This document shows, piece after piece, positions 24,530 through 32,078 of a DNA stretch of 64,000 nucleotides. How positions within the stretch are numbered: position 1 is the stretch's first letter; each line of letters begins with the position of its first letter. The translations under genes were made by a program, and so were the position numbers. This DNA comes from Spirochaetota bacterium (GTDB lineage Bacteria > Spirochaetota > Spirochaetia > Treponematales > Rectinemataceae), in NCBI GenBank assembly GCA_022711355.1, contig JAKLFE010000005.1, positions 53,331 to 117,330 on the forward strand. The letters run 5' to 3'. The notes below the pieces were generated by a model, which worked only from the letters and a program-made list of their open reading frames with translations, searched no databases and was not told where the DNA came from.

Positions 24530-24548
24530 GGCGGGCGTTGCGCCCGCC
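24530..24548 (+). other. GC-only hairpin between rho and rpmE
   Basis: GGCGGGCG (24530-24537) pairs with CGCCCGCC (24541-24548) around a 3-base loop, inside a longer GC-rich self-complementary stretch (about 24499-24555). There is no T run. It could end the rho message, or act in the L31 leader. Confidence 0.5.
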
Positions 24549-24603
24549 GACCGTCCAAGGCCGGTTTTCAGACAGGGTTGGGCAGAGCACGGAGGGTAGG
24601 TGT

Positions 24604-24822
24604 ATGAAGAAGGGAATCCATCCCAAGTACGAGATGACCACCATCAAGTGCGCCTGCGGCAATGTCATCGAGACCCGTTCGACGGTAAAGAACATCCAGG
24701 TGGAAATTTGCTCCTCCTGCCACCCCTTCTTTACCGGCAAGCAGAAGCTCGTCGACACCGCGGGGCGCATCGAGCGCTTCAACAAGAAGTACGGCATCAA
24801 GAAGGCCGCCGAAGAGAAGTAA
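24604..24822 (+). CDS. rpmE: Large ribosomal subunit protein L31 (zinc-binding type)
   Basis: 72 residues from ATG 24604, with GGAGGGTAGG just upstream; the frame is open further left but without protein-like sequence. [10 protein letters not shown] at the start is the L31 signature. Cysteines 16, 18, 36 and 39 (CAC, then CSSC followed by HPFFTGKQ) make this the C+ form that binds zinc, rather than the zinc-free paralogue induced under zinc shortage. L31 bridges the two ribosomal subunits. The rho-rpmE order is common in bacteria. A perfect terminator follows. Confidence 0.97.
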   Translation: MKKGIHPKYEMTTIKCACGNVIETRSTVKNIQVEICSSCHPFFTGKQKLVDTAGRIERFNKKYGIKKAAEEK

Positions 24823-24833
24823 GCTCTCGTCCC

Positions 24834-24868
24834 GAAAAAAAGGCCGCTCCCCGGGGAGCGGCCTTTTT
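24834..24868. terminator. Bidirectional terminator between rpmE and rdgB
   Basis: A perfect palindrome, AGGCCGCTCCCC (24841-24852) with GGGGAGCGGCCT (24853-24864), has A residues on its left (from 24835) and T residues on its right, so it can serve both converging genes. Confidence 0.93.
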
Positions 24869-24880
24869 CATGCTCTCCCC

Positions 24881-25486
24881 TCAGGCCCCCGCCGAAAGCC
24901 CAGCCAGGAGCCCCGCCATGCGGGCGCAGGCCCTGCCGCGGTGCGAGACGCGGTTCTTCTCCTCGGTCGAGAGCTCGGCGACGGTCTTGCCGAGCTCGGG
25001 GAGGAAGACCACCGGGTCGTAGCCGAAGCCGCCCGAGCCCCGCGGCGCCTCGAGGAGGAGGCCGGGGCAGGTCTCCTGGACGACGAAGAGGCGGTCCTCG
25101 GAGAGGACGAGGACGAGGCAGCAGACGAAGGCGCAGGCCCGGTCGGCCCGGCCCCGCATCCGCTCGAGGAGGTAGGCGTTGCGCTCGGCGGCGCCGAGCT
25201 TGGTGGCCCCGCCGTCGGGGGAGCCGTAGCGGGCGGAGCGGACCCCCGGCTCGCCGCCCAGGGCCCGGACGACGAGCCCCGAGTCGTCGGCGATGGAGGG
25301 GCGGCCGAGTAGGGAGTATAGGGCGCGGGCCTTCTTCAAGGCGTTCGCGAGGAAGTCCTCCCCGTCCTCCTCGACCTCGAAGCCGGGATGGCCGGCCTCG
25401 GCGGGGGTCCTGAGGACCTGGCCGGGGAGGGCGGGAGCGAGCTCGACGAGCTTGTGGGCGTTGGCGGTGGCGACGAAGAGTTCCAT
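24881..25486 (-). CDS. rdgB: XTP/dITP diphosphatase (Ham1/RdgB family)
   Basis: 201 residues from the ATG at 25486, because MELFVATANAHKLVELAPAL is the family N-terminus; the frame is open a little upstream (MRKGGEACYRRA), which does not fit. Further motifs: SIADDSGLVVRALGGEPGVR, SARYG, and GSGGFGYDPVVFLPELGKTV with SHRGRA near the end. The enzyme removes pyrophosphate from non-canonical purine nucleotides, keeping them out of DNA. No ribosome site is clear. A bidirectional terminator closes it. Confidence 0.95.
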   Translation of the reverse strand: MELFVATANAHKLVELAPALPGQVLRTPAEAGHPGFEVEEDGEDFLANALKKARALYSLLGRPSIADDSGLVVRALGGEPGVRSARYGSPDGGATKLGAAERNAYLLERMRGRADRACAFVCCLVLVLSEDRLFVVQETCPGLLLEAPRGSGGFGYDPVVFLPELGKTVAELSTEEKNRVSHRGRACARMAGLLAGLSAGA

Positions 25487-25580
25487 CGCGCGACGATAGC
25501 AGGCCTCCCCGCCCTTCCGCAAGCCTGGAGACTCCCTCCCGCCGCGCCGATGAGGAGGAAGGGGAAGGGGAAGGGCTAGG

Positions 25581-26468
25581 CTAGCCGGGCTCCTGACGGG
25601 CAGATCGGCCGAGGGCGCGCGAGCGCCGCTTCAAGTAATAGAGCCCTGAGTCCACCGTGCCCTTGGGTACGCCGAGGATCCTCGCCACCACCGAGTTGGG
25701 CACGACCGGCTTGAAGCCGGCCATCTCCTCCCGCGCCCGGGCGAGGCGGAGCCGCTCCCGCTCCATGGCCGCGAGGGAGCGCTCCCGGCGGGCTCCCTCG
25801 GGCTCGGAGCCCAGGCGAGATTCGAGGAGGCGGAGCCGGCACCAGGACCCGTTCCGCCTCGCCTGGATCCGCTCGTAGCGGCAGCGCTCGGCCTCGAGGG
25901 AGCGGCGCGCCTGGGCCAGGGCCGAGCCGAGCCAGGCGGGGTCGACGCCGCTCGCGGCGGCCGCCCGCTCGGCGAGCTCGTCGTCGACCTCCCAGGCGCA
26001 CTTGAGGACGAGGAACACGAGGCGGCTCGCGAAGGCCGCCGCCTCCGCCTCGGCCGGGGTCCTGGTCCAGGCCGCGACGATGCTCGCGGCCGCCCGCTCC
26101 TCCCCGCCCCAGGGGCGGCGCATCGCCTCGAGCTCGGCGCTCCCCGAGGCCGAGGCGACCGCCCGCTCGCAGACGAGGTCCTTCTCGAAGGCGCGGCGCC
26201 GCTCCCGGCGCATCGTGCGGGCGAGGAAGCGGAGGCAGGATCCGAGGTAGACCTCGAAGTCTATGCCCCTATCCTCGAAGCGGTCCGCGAGGGCCTCGAT
26301 GCGCCCGCGGTGGGCCACGAGGGCGTCGGCGGCGGCGTCCTCGTCGTCGAAGCCGTAGCGCCATGGTTCGCGATAGACGAGGGCGGCGACCCGCTCCATG
26401 ACCAGCTCCCTCGTCGCCCTGCCCTTCCGATACGCATGCACGAGATCGTCCAAGCTCGGCGCCTGCAT
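25581..26468 (-). CDS. Unknown helical protein with sigma-region-4-like helix-turn-helix
   Basis: 295 residues, almost all helix, rich in Arg, Ala and Glu. Near the C-terminus VVPNSVVARILGVPKGTVDS followed by GLYYLKRRSRAL reads like a sigma-factor region 4 helix-turn-helix. The N-terminal part (DDLVHAYRKGRATRELVMER, then YLGSCLRFLARTMRRERRR) could correspond to a region 2-like bundle, making this a very divergent sigma-like factor or a phage-type regulator, but that is inference. The gene stands between rdgB and nrnA on the same strand with 94 and 233 bp gaps. The codon pattern is like its neighbours, so recent transfer is not indicated. I do not recognise a named family. Confidence 0.65.
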   Translation of the reverse strand: MQAPSLDDLVHAYRKGRATRELVMERVAALVYREPWRYGFDDEDAAADALVAHRGRIEALADRFEDRGIDFEVYLGSCLRFLARTMRRERRRAFEKDLVCERAVASASGSAELEAMRRPWGGEERAAASIVAAWTRTPAEAEAAAFASRLVFLVLKCAWEVDDELAERAAAASGVDPAWLGSALAQARRSLEAERCRYERIQARRNGSWCRLRLLESRLGSEPEGARRERSLAAMERERLRLARAREEMAGFKPVVPNSVVARILGVPKGTVDSGLYYLKRRSRALGRSARQEPG

Positions 26469-26575
26469 AGCCCCTCCTCCCCCGCGCGCGATGCATCGAC
26501 CGTGCCGAGCCAGGCGCGGAAGGCGAGGGCGAGGATGAGGTAGGGACTATCTGCTTTCCGAAAAGGCAGTTGCCG

Positions 26576-26606
26576 ATGCTCGAAGAAGCCGGGGCTCGTC
26601 GAGCAT
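26576..26606. other. Small hairpin in the 233-bp gap upstream of the helix-turn-helix gene
   Basis: ATGCTCGA (26576-26583) pairs with TCGAGCAT (26599-26606) around a 15-base loop. A direct repeat TTACAAT-TTG-TTACAAT follows at about 26634-26650, the only AT-rich spot in the gap, where a promoter or operator of the minus-strand gene (start 26468) may lie. Nothing else is visible in this gap. Confidence 0.4.
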
Positions 26607-26701
26607 TCCCAAGCGGAGCGATCAGGATTTTACAATTTGTTACAATACGCCCGCCTAGGGAAGGAGGGTCCTCCCCTGGGCGAGTCCGAGCGGGGCTCGG
26701 G

Positions 26702-27679
26702 CTAGGAGTCCCCGCCCAGATAGGGCTCGAAGGCGGCGACGAGCTTCTCGCGCACCTCCTCGAGGCCGCCCCGCAAGAGGAGGCCGGCCGCGAGGCGGTG
26801 GCCTCCCCCGCCGAAGGAGGCCGCGATGGCCCCTACGTCCACCCGCTCGCGGGCGCGCAGCCCGACCGTGCACTCGGTCTCGCTCTCCTGCCGGATGATC
26901 ATGGCCGCCTCGCAGCCGGCCACGGAGAGGAGGAGCTGGTAGAGCATGTCCGAGTCGCGGCTCGCCAGGCCGTAGCGCTGCTGGTCTTCCAGGGTCACGT
27001 AGGAGACGAGGAGGGCCCCGTCGTAGCGCGGCTCGGCCCGCGTGAGGGTCTCGCCCATGAGCTTGCGGGAGAAGAGGGACTTGCCCCCGTTCATGAGGTG
27101 GAAGGCCCGCTTCGGGGAGGCCCCCGCCGCCACGAGCTTTGAGGCCGCGAGGAAGGTCTCGGAGCTGGATTCGTCGAGGTGGCGGAAGAAGCCGGTATCC
27201 GTGCAGAGCCCGAAGAGGAGGTACTCGGCCTCATCCTTCGTGGGCTTGCCGCCCATGGCCTCGATGAGGGCGAGGACCATGAGGGTCACCGCCGGCGCGC
27301 GGTCGTCGATGAAGACCACCTCGCCCTTGGCCTCGCCCGCGGCGTGGTGGTCTATGAAGGCGATCTGCACGGGGGGGAGGGTTTGGGCGACGTCCCCGAT
27401 CCGGCCCAGGCTCGAGCAGTCCAGGACGATGGCCGCCGCCCGCTCCGAGGCCTTCTCGTCGGGCACGACGGGGGAAAAGCGGCTTTCGTAGGGGAGTATC
27501 TCCGTTCGGGTGAAGGGTCCGGCGGAGCAGAGGGCGACGCCCTTGCCCGAGCGCTTGAGGAAGGAGCCGAGTGCGAGCTGCGAGCCGACGCAGTCTCCGT
27601 CGGGCTCCTTATGCCCGATCACGTAGAAAGTCTGATGCCGATCGATGAAGTCGAGGAGCTCGGGAGGGACGGGTCGCAT
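26702..27679 (-). CDS. nrnA: DHH-family phosphoesterase, NrnA-type nanoRNase / pAp phosphatase
   Basis: 325 residues, the normal size. The DHH domain shows VIGHKEPDGDCVGSQLALG (the usual H-x-x-x-D-x-D), IVLDCSSLGRIG, and IDHHAAG for the name-giving motif. The C-terminal DHHA1 domain ends with FGGGGHRLAAG, which binds substrate. NrnA enzymes degrade RNA dinucleotides to tetranucleotides, and some also remove the 3' phosphate of pAp; in organisms with cyclic-di-nucleotide signalling they also clear pGpG. A PilZ protein elsewhere in the window fits that. AGAAAGG precedes the start. The small secreted protein gene lies 57 bp upstream on the same strand. Confidence 0.9.
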   Translation of the reverse strand: MRPVPPELLDFIDRHQTFYVIGHKEPDGDCVGSQLALGSFLKRSGKGVALCSAGPFTRTEILPYESRFSPVVPDEKASERAAAIVLDCSSLGRIGDVAQTLPPVQIAFIDHHAAGEAKGEVVFIDDRAPAVTLMVLALIEAMGGKPTKDEAEYLLFGLCTDTGFFRHLDESSSETFLAASKLVAAGASPKRAFHLMNGGKSLFSRKLMGETLTRAEPRYDGALLVSYVTLEDQQRYGLASRDSDMLYQLLLSVAGCEAAMIIRQESETECTVGLRARERVDVGAIAASFGGGGHRLAAGLLLRGGLEEVREKLVAAFEPYLGGDS

Positions 27680-27736
27680 TGAAAACCTTTCTGCGGGCCG
27701 GGGGCGGCGCGCCGCTCCCCGTCACCCGCCGCGGAA

Positions 27737-28126
27737 TCAGAACTGCAGCTTTATTTCCTCGACGTCGAATTTACCGGCGCCTTGGTCGGGCGGGAGCACG
27801 CCCCAGGTATCGTGGTTGGCGCTCGCCTTGGCGTAGAGGCGCAGGTGGGAGAACTTCCCCTCTTTATAGAAGACGGTCATATAGGGGAAGCTCGGATCGT
27901 CGTCGGCGCGGACCAGCTCGGCCTTGCCGCCGGGCACGAACCAGGCGGCCGGGATATAGACGTCGGCCAGGCCGTTGACGCCCTTGCGGTACAGGACCCG
28001 GAGGCCCTGCCCGTGCGCGAAGATCTTCACGACGTCGACCCGCACCGGGTAGAAGACGGAGTTGTCCCCGAAGGCCGCGGCGGCGACGAGGGAGAGGAGG
28101 AGCAGGACGATGCAGATTCGTTTCAT
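27737..28126 (-). CDS. Small secreted protein, unknown function
   Basis: 129 residues with a clear signal peptide (MKRICIVLLLLSLVAAAAFG), so a periplasmic or surface location. The mature part is about 110 residues and predicted mostly beta: VFYPVRVDVVKIFAHGQGLR, VYIPAAWFVPGGKAELV, and PYMTVFYKEGKFSHLRLYA. There are no cysteines in the mature part, so it is not a lipoprotein. It has its own good promoter (TTGACG, 16 bp, TATACT) and is divergent from nth; nrnA may be co-transcribed after it. I do not recognise the family. Confidence 0.75.
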   Translation of the reverse strand: MKRICIVLLLLSLVAAAAFGDNSVFYPVRVDVVKIFAHGQGLRVLYRKGVNGLADVYIPAAWFVPGGKAELVRADDDPSFPYMTVFYKEGKFSHLRLYAKASANHDTWGVLPPDQGAGKFDVEEIKLQF

Positions 28127-28147
28127 GGTTTCCTCCGTACGGCGTCA

Positions 28148-28175
28148 AGTATAGCCACCTGCGGCCGCTCGTCAA
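28148..28175 (-). promoter_or_regulatory. Promoter of the secreted-protein gene
   Basis: On the minus strand TTGACG (28170-28175) and TATACT (28148-28153) are 16 bp apart, giving a leader of about 15 bases before ATG 28126. Confidence 0.7.
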
Positions 28176-28184
28176 GAACGGCGC

Positions 28185-28214
28185 TTCACCGGAGCGGGCC
28201 GGGGCGGCTATACT
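28185..28214 (+). promoter_or_regulatory. nth promoter, apparently leaderless
   Basis: TTCACC (28185-28190), an 18-bp spacer and TATACT (28209-28214). The ATG at 28224 is 9 bases on, so the mRNA should begin within a few bases of it. Confidence 0.55.
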
Positions 28215-28223
28215 CGGGAGACC

Positions 28224-28901
28224 ATGCCGCGACCGACGCGAAGCCTCGCCGCCCGTGCCGAGGAGGTCTACCGGATCCTCGCCCCCCTCTGGCCCGATGC
28301 CCAGCCCCTCCTGCACTACCGAGATTGCTTCGAGCTCCTCTGCGCCGTGCTCCTTTCGGCCCAATGCACCGACGAGCAGGTGAACAAGGCCACGCCCGAT
28401 CTCTTCGCCGCCTGGCCCGGTCCGCAGGCCCTCGCCGCGGCCGATCCCGCCGAGGTCGAGGCCGCCATCCATAGCCTCGGCTTCTTCAGAACAAAGGCGC
28501 GGCACCTCATCGGATCCTCCCGCATCCTCGTCGAGCGCTTCGGGGGGAGGGTGCCGGACAGCATGGAGGAGCTCCTCAGCCTCCCGGGAGTCGGCCGCAA
28601 GACCGCCAACCTCGTCCTCTCCTCCTGCTTCGGCCAACCCGGCATCATCGTGGATACCCACGTGCTCCGCGTCAGCCTCCGCCTCGGCTTCCACGACCGG
28701 CCCGACCCGGCGGCCGTCGAGTCGCGCATCGCCGAGCTCGTCCCGCCCGAGCGGCGAACGCGCTTCTCCCATGCCCTGAACCGCCACGGCAAGTGGGTCT
28801 GCTCGGCCCGGAAGCCGGCCTGCCTCGGCTCCGAACTCCCGCCCTGCCCCCTCGCGGGGCTCTGCCCCCGCATCGGCCTCGCCAATCCCCGCGGCTCCTG
28901 A
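28224..28901 (+). CDS. nth: Endonuclease III (DNA glycosylase/AP lyase)
   Basis: 225 residues. LLSAQCTDEQVNKATPDLF, the helix-hairpin-helix LPGVGRKTANLVLSSCFG with the catalytic Lys, and IIVDTHVLRVSLRLGF with the catalytic Asp are all present. The enzyme removes oxidised pyrimidines and nicks the abasic strand. The C-terminal [4Fe-4S] site is odd: cysteines at 193, 200, 208 and 214 give C-X6-C-X7-C-X5-C, where E. coli and most others have C-X6-C-X2-C-X5-C. The extra residues are LGSELPP between the second and third Cys. The cluster may still form with a longer loop. The start lies next to its predicted transcription start. Confidence 0.93.
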   Translation: MPRPTRSLAARAEEVYRILAPLWPDAQPLLHYRDCFELLCAVLLSAQCTDEQVNKATPDLFAAWPGPQALAAADPAEVEAAIHSLGFFRTKARHLIGSSRILVERFGGRVPDSMEELLSLPGVGRKTANLVLSSCFGQPGIIVDTHVLRVSLRLGFHDRPDPAAVESRIAELVPPERRTRFSHALNRHGKWVCSARKPACLGSELPPCPLAGLCPRIGLANPRGS

Positions 28902-28974
28902 GCCCCGCGGGAATATCGCTCCCTACCTCGCCCCGCCCTCAAGCGCTGCGCCGGGAGGGGCGCGTTTCGAGCGT

Positions 28975-30834
28975 ATGGGAGACATCGACCGGGGGGAGGC
29001 TCCTCCCGAAGGGGATGCGGATCCTTTCGAGGATCCGGTCGCCGCCCTGGCCCGCGAGAAATTCGGGATCAGCGGCCTCCAGCCCTACCAAAGGCTCGTG
29101 ATAGCCAATATCCTCGACTCGATCGAGGCAGGAGAGGGGGGCGCCCTCCGGCAAGCCGTCCTCTTGCCGACCGGCTTCGGCAAGTCCGTCTGCTTCCAGC
29201 TCCCCGCCCTCCTCCTCCCCGGCCCCACCCTCGTCATCTATCCCCTCCTCGCCCTCATGCAAGACCAAAAAAGGCGGTTGGCCGAGCTCGGCCTCGGCTC
29301 CGCCCTCTTCCGCGGCGGGCAGGACGAGGGGGAAAGGCGGCAGGCCGAGGCGGCCCTCGAGCGGGGAGAGGCCAAGATCATCATCACGAATCCCGAGTGC
29401 CTGGCCCAGGAGCGCCTGCGAAGCCTCCTCGCCGAGATGCGGCCGAGCCACGTCGCCATCGACGAGGCGCACTGCGTCTCGGAGTGGGGCGAGACCTTCC
29501 GTCCCTCCTACCTCGAGCTCGGCCCCGCCCTCGAGGCCCTGGATCCGCCGGCCCTCAGCGCCTTCACCGCCACGGCGGGCCCCGCCGTCCTCGAGGCCCT
29601 CGGCCGCCGGCTCTTCGGGGGCGGGGCCTTCCGCCTCATCGAGGGCGATCCCGACCGCCCGAACCTCCGCTACTCGGTCGAGCCGAGCCTCTGCCCGGAA
29701 CGGACCCTCCTAAGGCTCGCCGCCTCCCTCCCCCGTCCCCTCCTGGTCTTCTGCTCCTCCCGCGAGGGGACGCGCTCCCTCGCGCGCCTCCTCCGGGAAG
29801 GCCTGCCGGGCTGCGACGCGCGCTTCTACCACGCGGGCCTCGAGCGGCCCGAGAAACGCGCCCTCGAGGAGTGGTTCTTCGCCAGCGAGGAGGGGATCCT
29901 GGTCGCCACCTGCGCCTACGGGATGGGCGTGGATAAGAAAAACATCCGCTCGGTGCTCCACTTCGGCCCTCCCTCCAGCGTGGAGGCCTACCTGCAGGAG
30001 GCGGGAAGGGGAGGAAGGGACGGCGAGGCGGCCCAGGCCGTCCTCATAAGCCCGCGGCCGCTCCCGATCCGGCGCGGGGGCTCGGAAGGAAGGGGCGCCG
30101 CGGGGCCGGCCACGGGAGGCGAGCCGGCGGCGCAGGGGGGAGCAGGGCGCGAGGCCCGCTACCGGGCCTTCCTCGGCTACGCGGCCAGCGCGGGGGGCTG
30201 CCGCCGCGAGGCCCTCCTTGGCCTCCTCGGCGGCAGGGGATCGGAGGGACTGGCCTGCTCGGGCTGCGACCGCTGCGAGGGACGGGCGCGGGAGGAGCCC
30301 GAGGGCGGCCCCGAGATCGCCGCCTTCCTCGCGGCGAACCCCCGGCGCTTCGATCGGGGCATGGCGGCCAAGCTCCTCGCGGGGCGGGAGCTCGAGGGGG
30401 TTCCGCCCCGCCTTCCCGGCTGGGCATCGCTCTCGTCCTGGAGCGAGGCCGAGGTGGCCGCGGCCCTCGGGGCCGCCCTCTCCCTCGGCCTCGCCCGCCT
30501 GCGCAGCAGGGCGCCGTGGAAGGGACGGCTCGAGCCCCCTCCTCGGCCGGGCCGGGCCGGGAAGCTACTCGACCTCTTCTTCTTCGGAGGACGCGGCCGG
30601 GGCTTTGGCCGTCGCGGCCTTGGCGGCCGCCTTCGCGCGGAGGCCCGCAGGGCTCGGGAGGCGCGGCCGCCGATACACCAGGCCCACGTAGCGGAGGATG
30701 GACCAGGCCAGGATGACGGCGAGGGTCGTCGCGATGACGCGCCAGTCCTTCAGCACGAGGAGGGCGAGTTCGAGGCTCTCGCGGATGCCGATCACGCCTG
30801 GCCCTCCTCCGGGAGGCCGGTAGGGCCGCCGTAG
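28975..30834 (+). CDS. recQ: RecQ-family ATP-dependent DNA helicase, C-terminus uncertain
   Basis: Helicase core: LLPTGFGKSVCFQLPALLLP (motif I, K70), IYPLLALMQDQ (Ia), IDEAHCVSEWGETFRPSYLE (II, D163), SAFTATAGPA (III), FYHAGL and ATCAYGMGVDKKNIRSVLHF with EAGRGGRDG (V-VI). The RecQ zinc-binding domain follows (GGCRREALLGLLG and ACSGCDRCEG). A winged-helix/HRDC end is short or absent. The open frame of 619 residues ends at 30834, but the last 90 residues run antisense to the small membrane protein gene and into the PilZ gene, and their sequence is low-complexity Gly/Arg. The real end may be near 30560, lost by a frameshift or stop mutation. The assignment to the RecQ family is firm; the end is not. 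Confidence 0.85.
   Translation: MGDIDRGEAPPEGDADPFEDPVAALAREKFGISGLQPYQRLVIANILDSIEAGEGGALRQAVLLPTGFGKSVCFQLPALLLPGPTLVIYPLLALMQDQKRRLAELGLGSALFRGGQDEGERRQAEAALERGEAKIIITNPECLAQERLRSLLAEMRPSHVAIDEAHCVSEWGETFRPSYLELGPALEALDPPALSAFTATAGPAVLEALGRRLFGGGAFRLIEGDPDRPNLRYSVEPSLCPERTLLRLAASLPRPLLVFCSSREGTRSLARLLREGLPGCDARFYHAGLERPEKRALEEWFFASEEGILVATCAYGMGVDKKNIRSVLHFGPPSSVEAYLQEAGRGGRDGEAAQAVLISPRPLPIRRGGSEGRGAAGPATGGEPAAQGGAGREARYRAFLGYAASAGGCRREALLGLLGGRGSEGLACSGCDRCEGRAREEPEGGPEIAAFLAANPRRFDRGMAAKLLAGRELEGVPPRLPGWASLSSWSEAEVAAALGAALSLGLARLRSRAPWKGRLEPPPRPGRAGKLLDLFFFGGRGRGFGRRGLGGRLRAEARRAREARPPIHQAHVAEDGPGQDDGEGRRDDAPVLQHEEGEFEALADADHAWPSSGRPVGPP
30565..30795 (-). CDS. Small membrane protein coupled to the PilZ gene
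   Basis: 76 residues from GTG 30795, which overlaps the upstream stop codon as GTGA, a sign of translational coupling. One membrane helix (about 18-38: WRVIATTLAVILAWSILRYV), then a basic cytoplasmic segment YRRPRLPSPAGLRAKAAAKA and an acidic tail of SSEEEEVE. No known family. The overlap and one-helix design suggest a membrane partner for the PilZ protein. It lies fully antisense to the doubtful tail of the RecQ frame. Confidence 0.7.
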   Translation of the reverse strand: MIGIRESLELALLVLKDWRVIATTLAVILAWSILRYVGLVYRRPRLPSPAGLRAKAAAKAATAKAPAASSEEEEVE

Positions 30835-31988
30835 AGCTCGGCGGCGAGGGCGGAGGATTCCTCGAGGGGGAGCTCGCGGAAGGCTATGCCGTAGTAGCGC
30901 GCGTGGCCCTCGTCGTAGCAGCGCGCGATGCGCGCGTCGCAGACGAGGTTCTTGCCCCCGTGGCTGAGGGCGAGCTTGAGGGTCGTGCCGATCTTCGCGC
31001 CCGGGCCCTCCGCGGGGAGGCGGACGAGGAGGCCGGCCGGGCTCGCGTCCACCACGGCGCTGGCCCCCTTCGAGCGGGCCTCCTCCATGGCGGCGAAGTA
31101 GCGGTGCCGCTTGAGGAACCAGGCGAGGAGGCGGGAGAAGTCCCAGGCGAGGTCCAGGGCCTCGTAACCGAGCTCGCGGCTCCCGGAGCAGAGCATGACC
31201 ATACCGACCGTATAGCGGTAGTAGGAGACCGGGCACCAGAGGAGGGAGCGCTGCCCCTCGGCCGCCTTCTCGGCCAGGCAGGAGGCGAGGAGGGAGTCGG
31301 CGGCCGAGGCGGAGGGCCCCTCGTAGTCCTCGGCGAGCTCGCGGGTCACGAGGCGCTTGGGCTCGTAGGGATCCTCCTCCGGCAGGGGACCCGAGAGCGA
31401 GGGCAGGAAGAGGGCCTTGCCCAGGCGGGCGGCCATCTCCTCGGCGTAGTCCGCGGGCCCGCGGCCCTTGTACATAACGACGCGGCCCTCGTCGGCTATG
31501 GCCGAGGCGAGGGCCTTGAAGCTATCGACGAGCTTGGCCAGGCTCTCCGTGTCGAGGCCGGGGTAGGCCTCGGGGCGCTCGACCTCGACCCACTCGCGGG
31601 ACTCGGGGCAGTCGAGCTCGAGGCCGGCCCCCGGCAGCATGAGGTCCACGCTGATGCCGCGGGGATTGGGCACCCGGGGCCAGCGCCGCTGGAGGCTCCG
31701 GTACATGGCCTCGGGAGGGTCGAGCTCGACGGTGCTGGGGCCCGACTTGAGGACCCGGCTGTCGAAGACGACGGTCTGTCCGCGGAAGTCGAAGAAGACC
31801 GAGACCTTCTCGCGGGGATGGAAGCCGGCCGGCCCGGCCGCGGTGGCCAGGAGGATCCCCTCCTTCGCTACCTTCATGAGCCTGCAGCTCAGGGTCCGCC
31901 CCGAGGCCTGGAGCCTCGCGGGGAGCCCGGTCTCCGCCGCGGAGCCGAGGATGAACTCGCGCTCCACCATCTCGATCCGTACCGCCAC
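30792..31988 (-). CDS. PilZ-type protein with a 200-residue insert, probable c-di-GMP effector
   Basis: 398 residues from GTG 31988, chosen because GGAGG stands 6-7 bases before it. The N-terminal 95 residues look like a YcgR-type beta domain. The two halves of the PilZ c-di-GMP site are present but far apart: RRWPR at 101-105 and DASPAG (D-x-S-x-x-G) at 314-319, normally about 30 residues apart. The insert between them (about 130-305) ends in a GAF-like segment (CPVSYYRYTVGMVMLCSGSR). The C-terminal 80 residues complete the PilZ barrel (HARYYGIAFREL). In spirochaetes PilZ proteins tune motility. A one-helix membrane protein follows, coupled by GTGA. Confidence 0.75.
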   Translation of the reverse strand: MAVRIEMVEREFILGSAAETGLPARLQASGRTLSCRLMKVAKEGILLATAAGPAGFHPREKVSVFFDFRGQTVVFDSRVLKSGPSTVELDPPEAMYRSLQRRWPRVPNPRGISVDLMLPGAGLELDCPESREWVEVERPEAYPGLDTESLAKLVDSFKALASAIADEGRVVMYKGRGPADYAEEMAARLGKALFLPSLSGPLPEEDPYEPKRLVTRELAEDYEGPSASAADSLLASCLAEKAAEGQRSLLWCPVSYYRYTVGMVMLCSGSRELGYEALDLAWDFSRLLAWFLKRHRYFAAMEEARSKGASAVVDASPAGLLVRLPAEGPGAKIGTTLKLALSHGGKNLVCDARIARCYDEGHARYYGIAFRELPLEESSALAAELYGGPTGLPEEGQA

Positions 31989-32041
31989 GACGCCCTCCGG
32001 TTTCCCTATTCTATCGCAGATTATCGGCCTCGCGATACGCC

Positions 32042-32070
32042 TTGATGAAGCCGCACCGGGCATATATCAT
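32042..32070 (+). promoter_or_regulatory. pgi promoter, apparently leaderless
   Basis: TTGATG (32042-32047), a 17-bp spacer and TATCAT (32065-32070). ATG 32079 is 8 bases after the -10, and no ribosome site is present. Confidence 0.6.
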
Positions 32071-32078
32071 TGTCGATC

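Noticed and set aside
26570..27142. Plus-strand frame opposite nrnA
   Set aside because: It is the reverse reading of nrnA with no family features.
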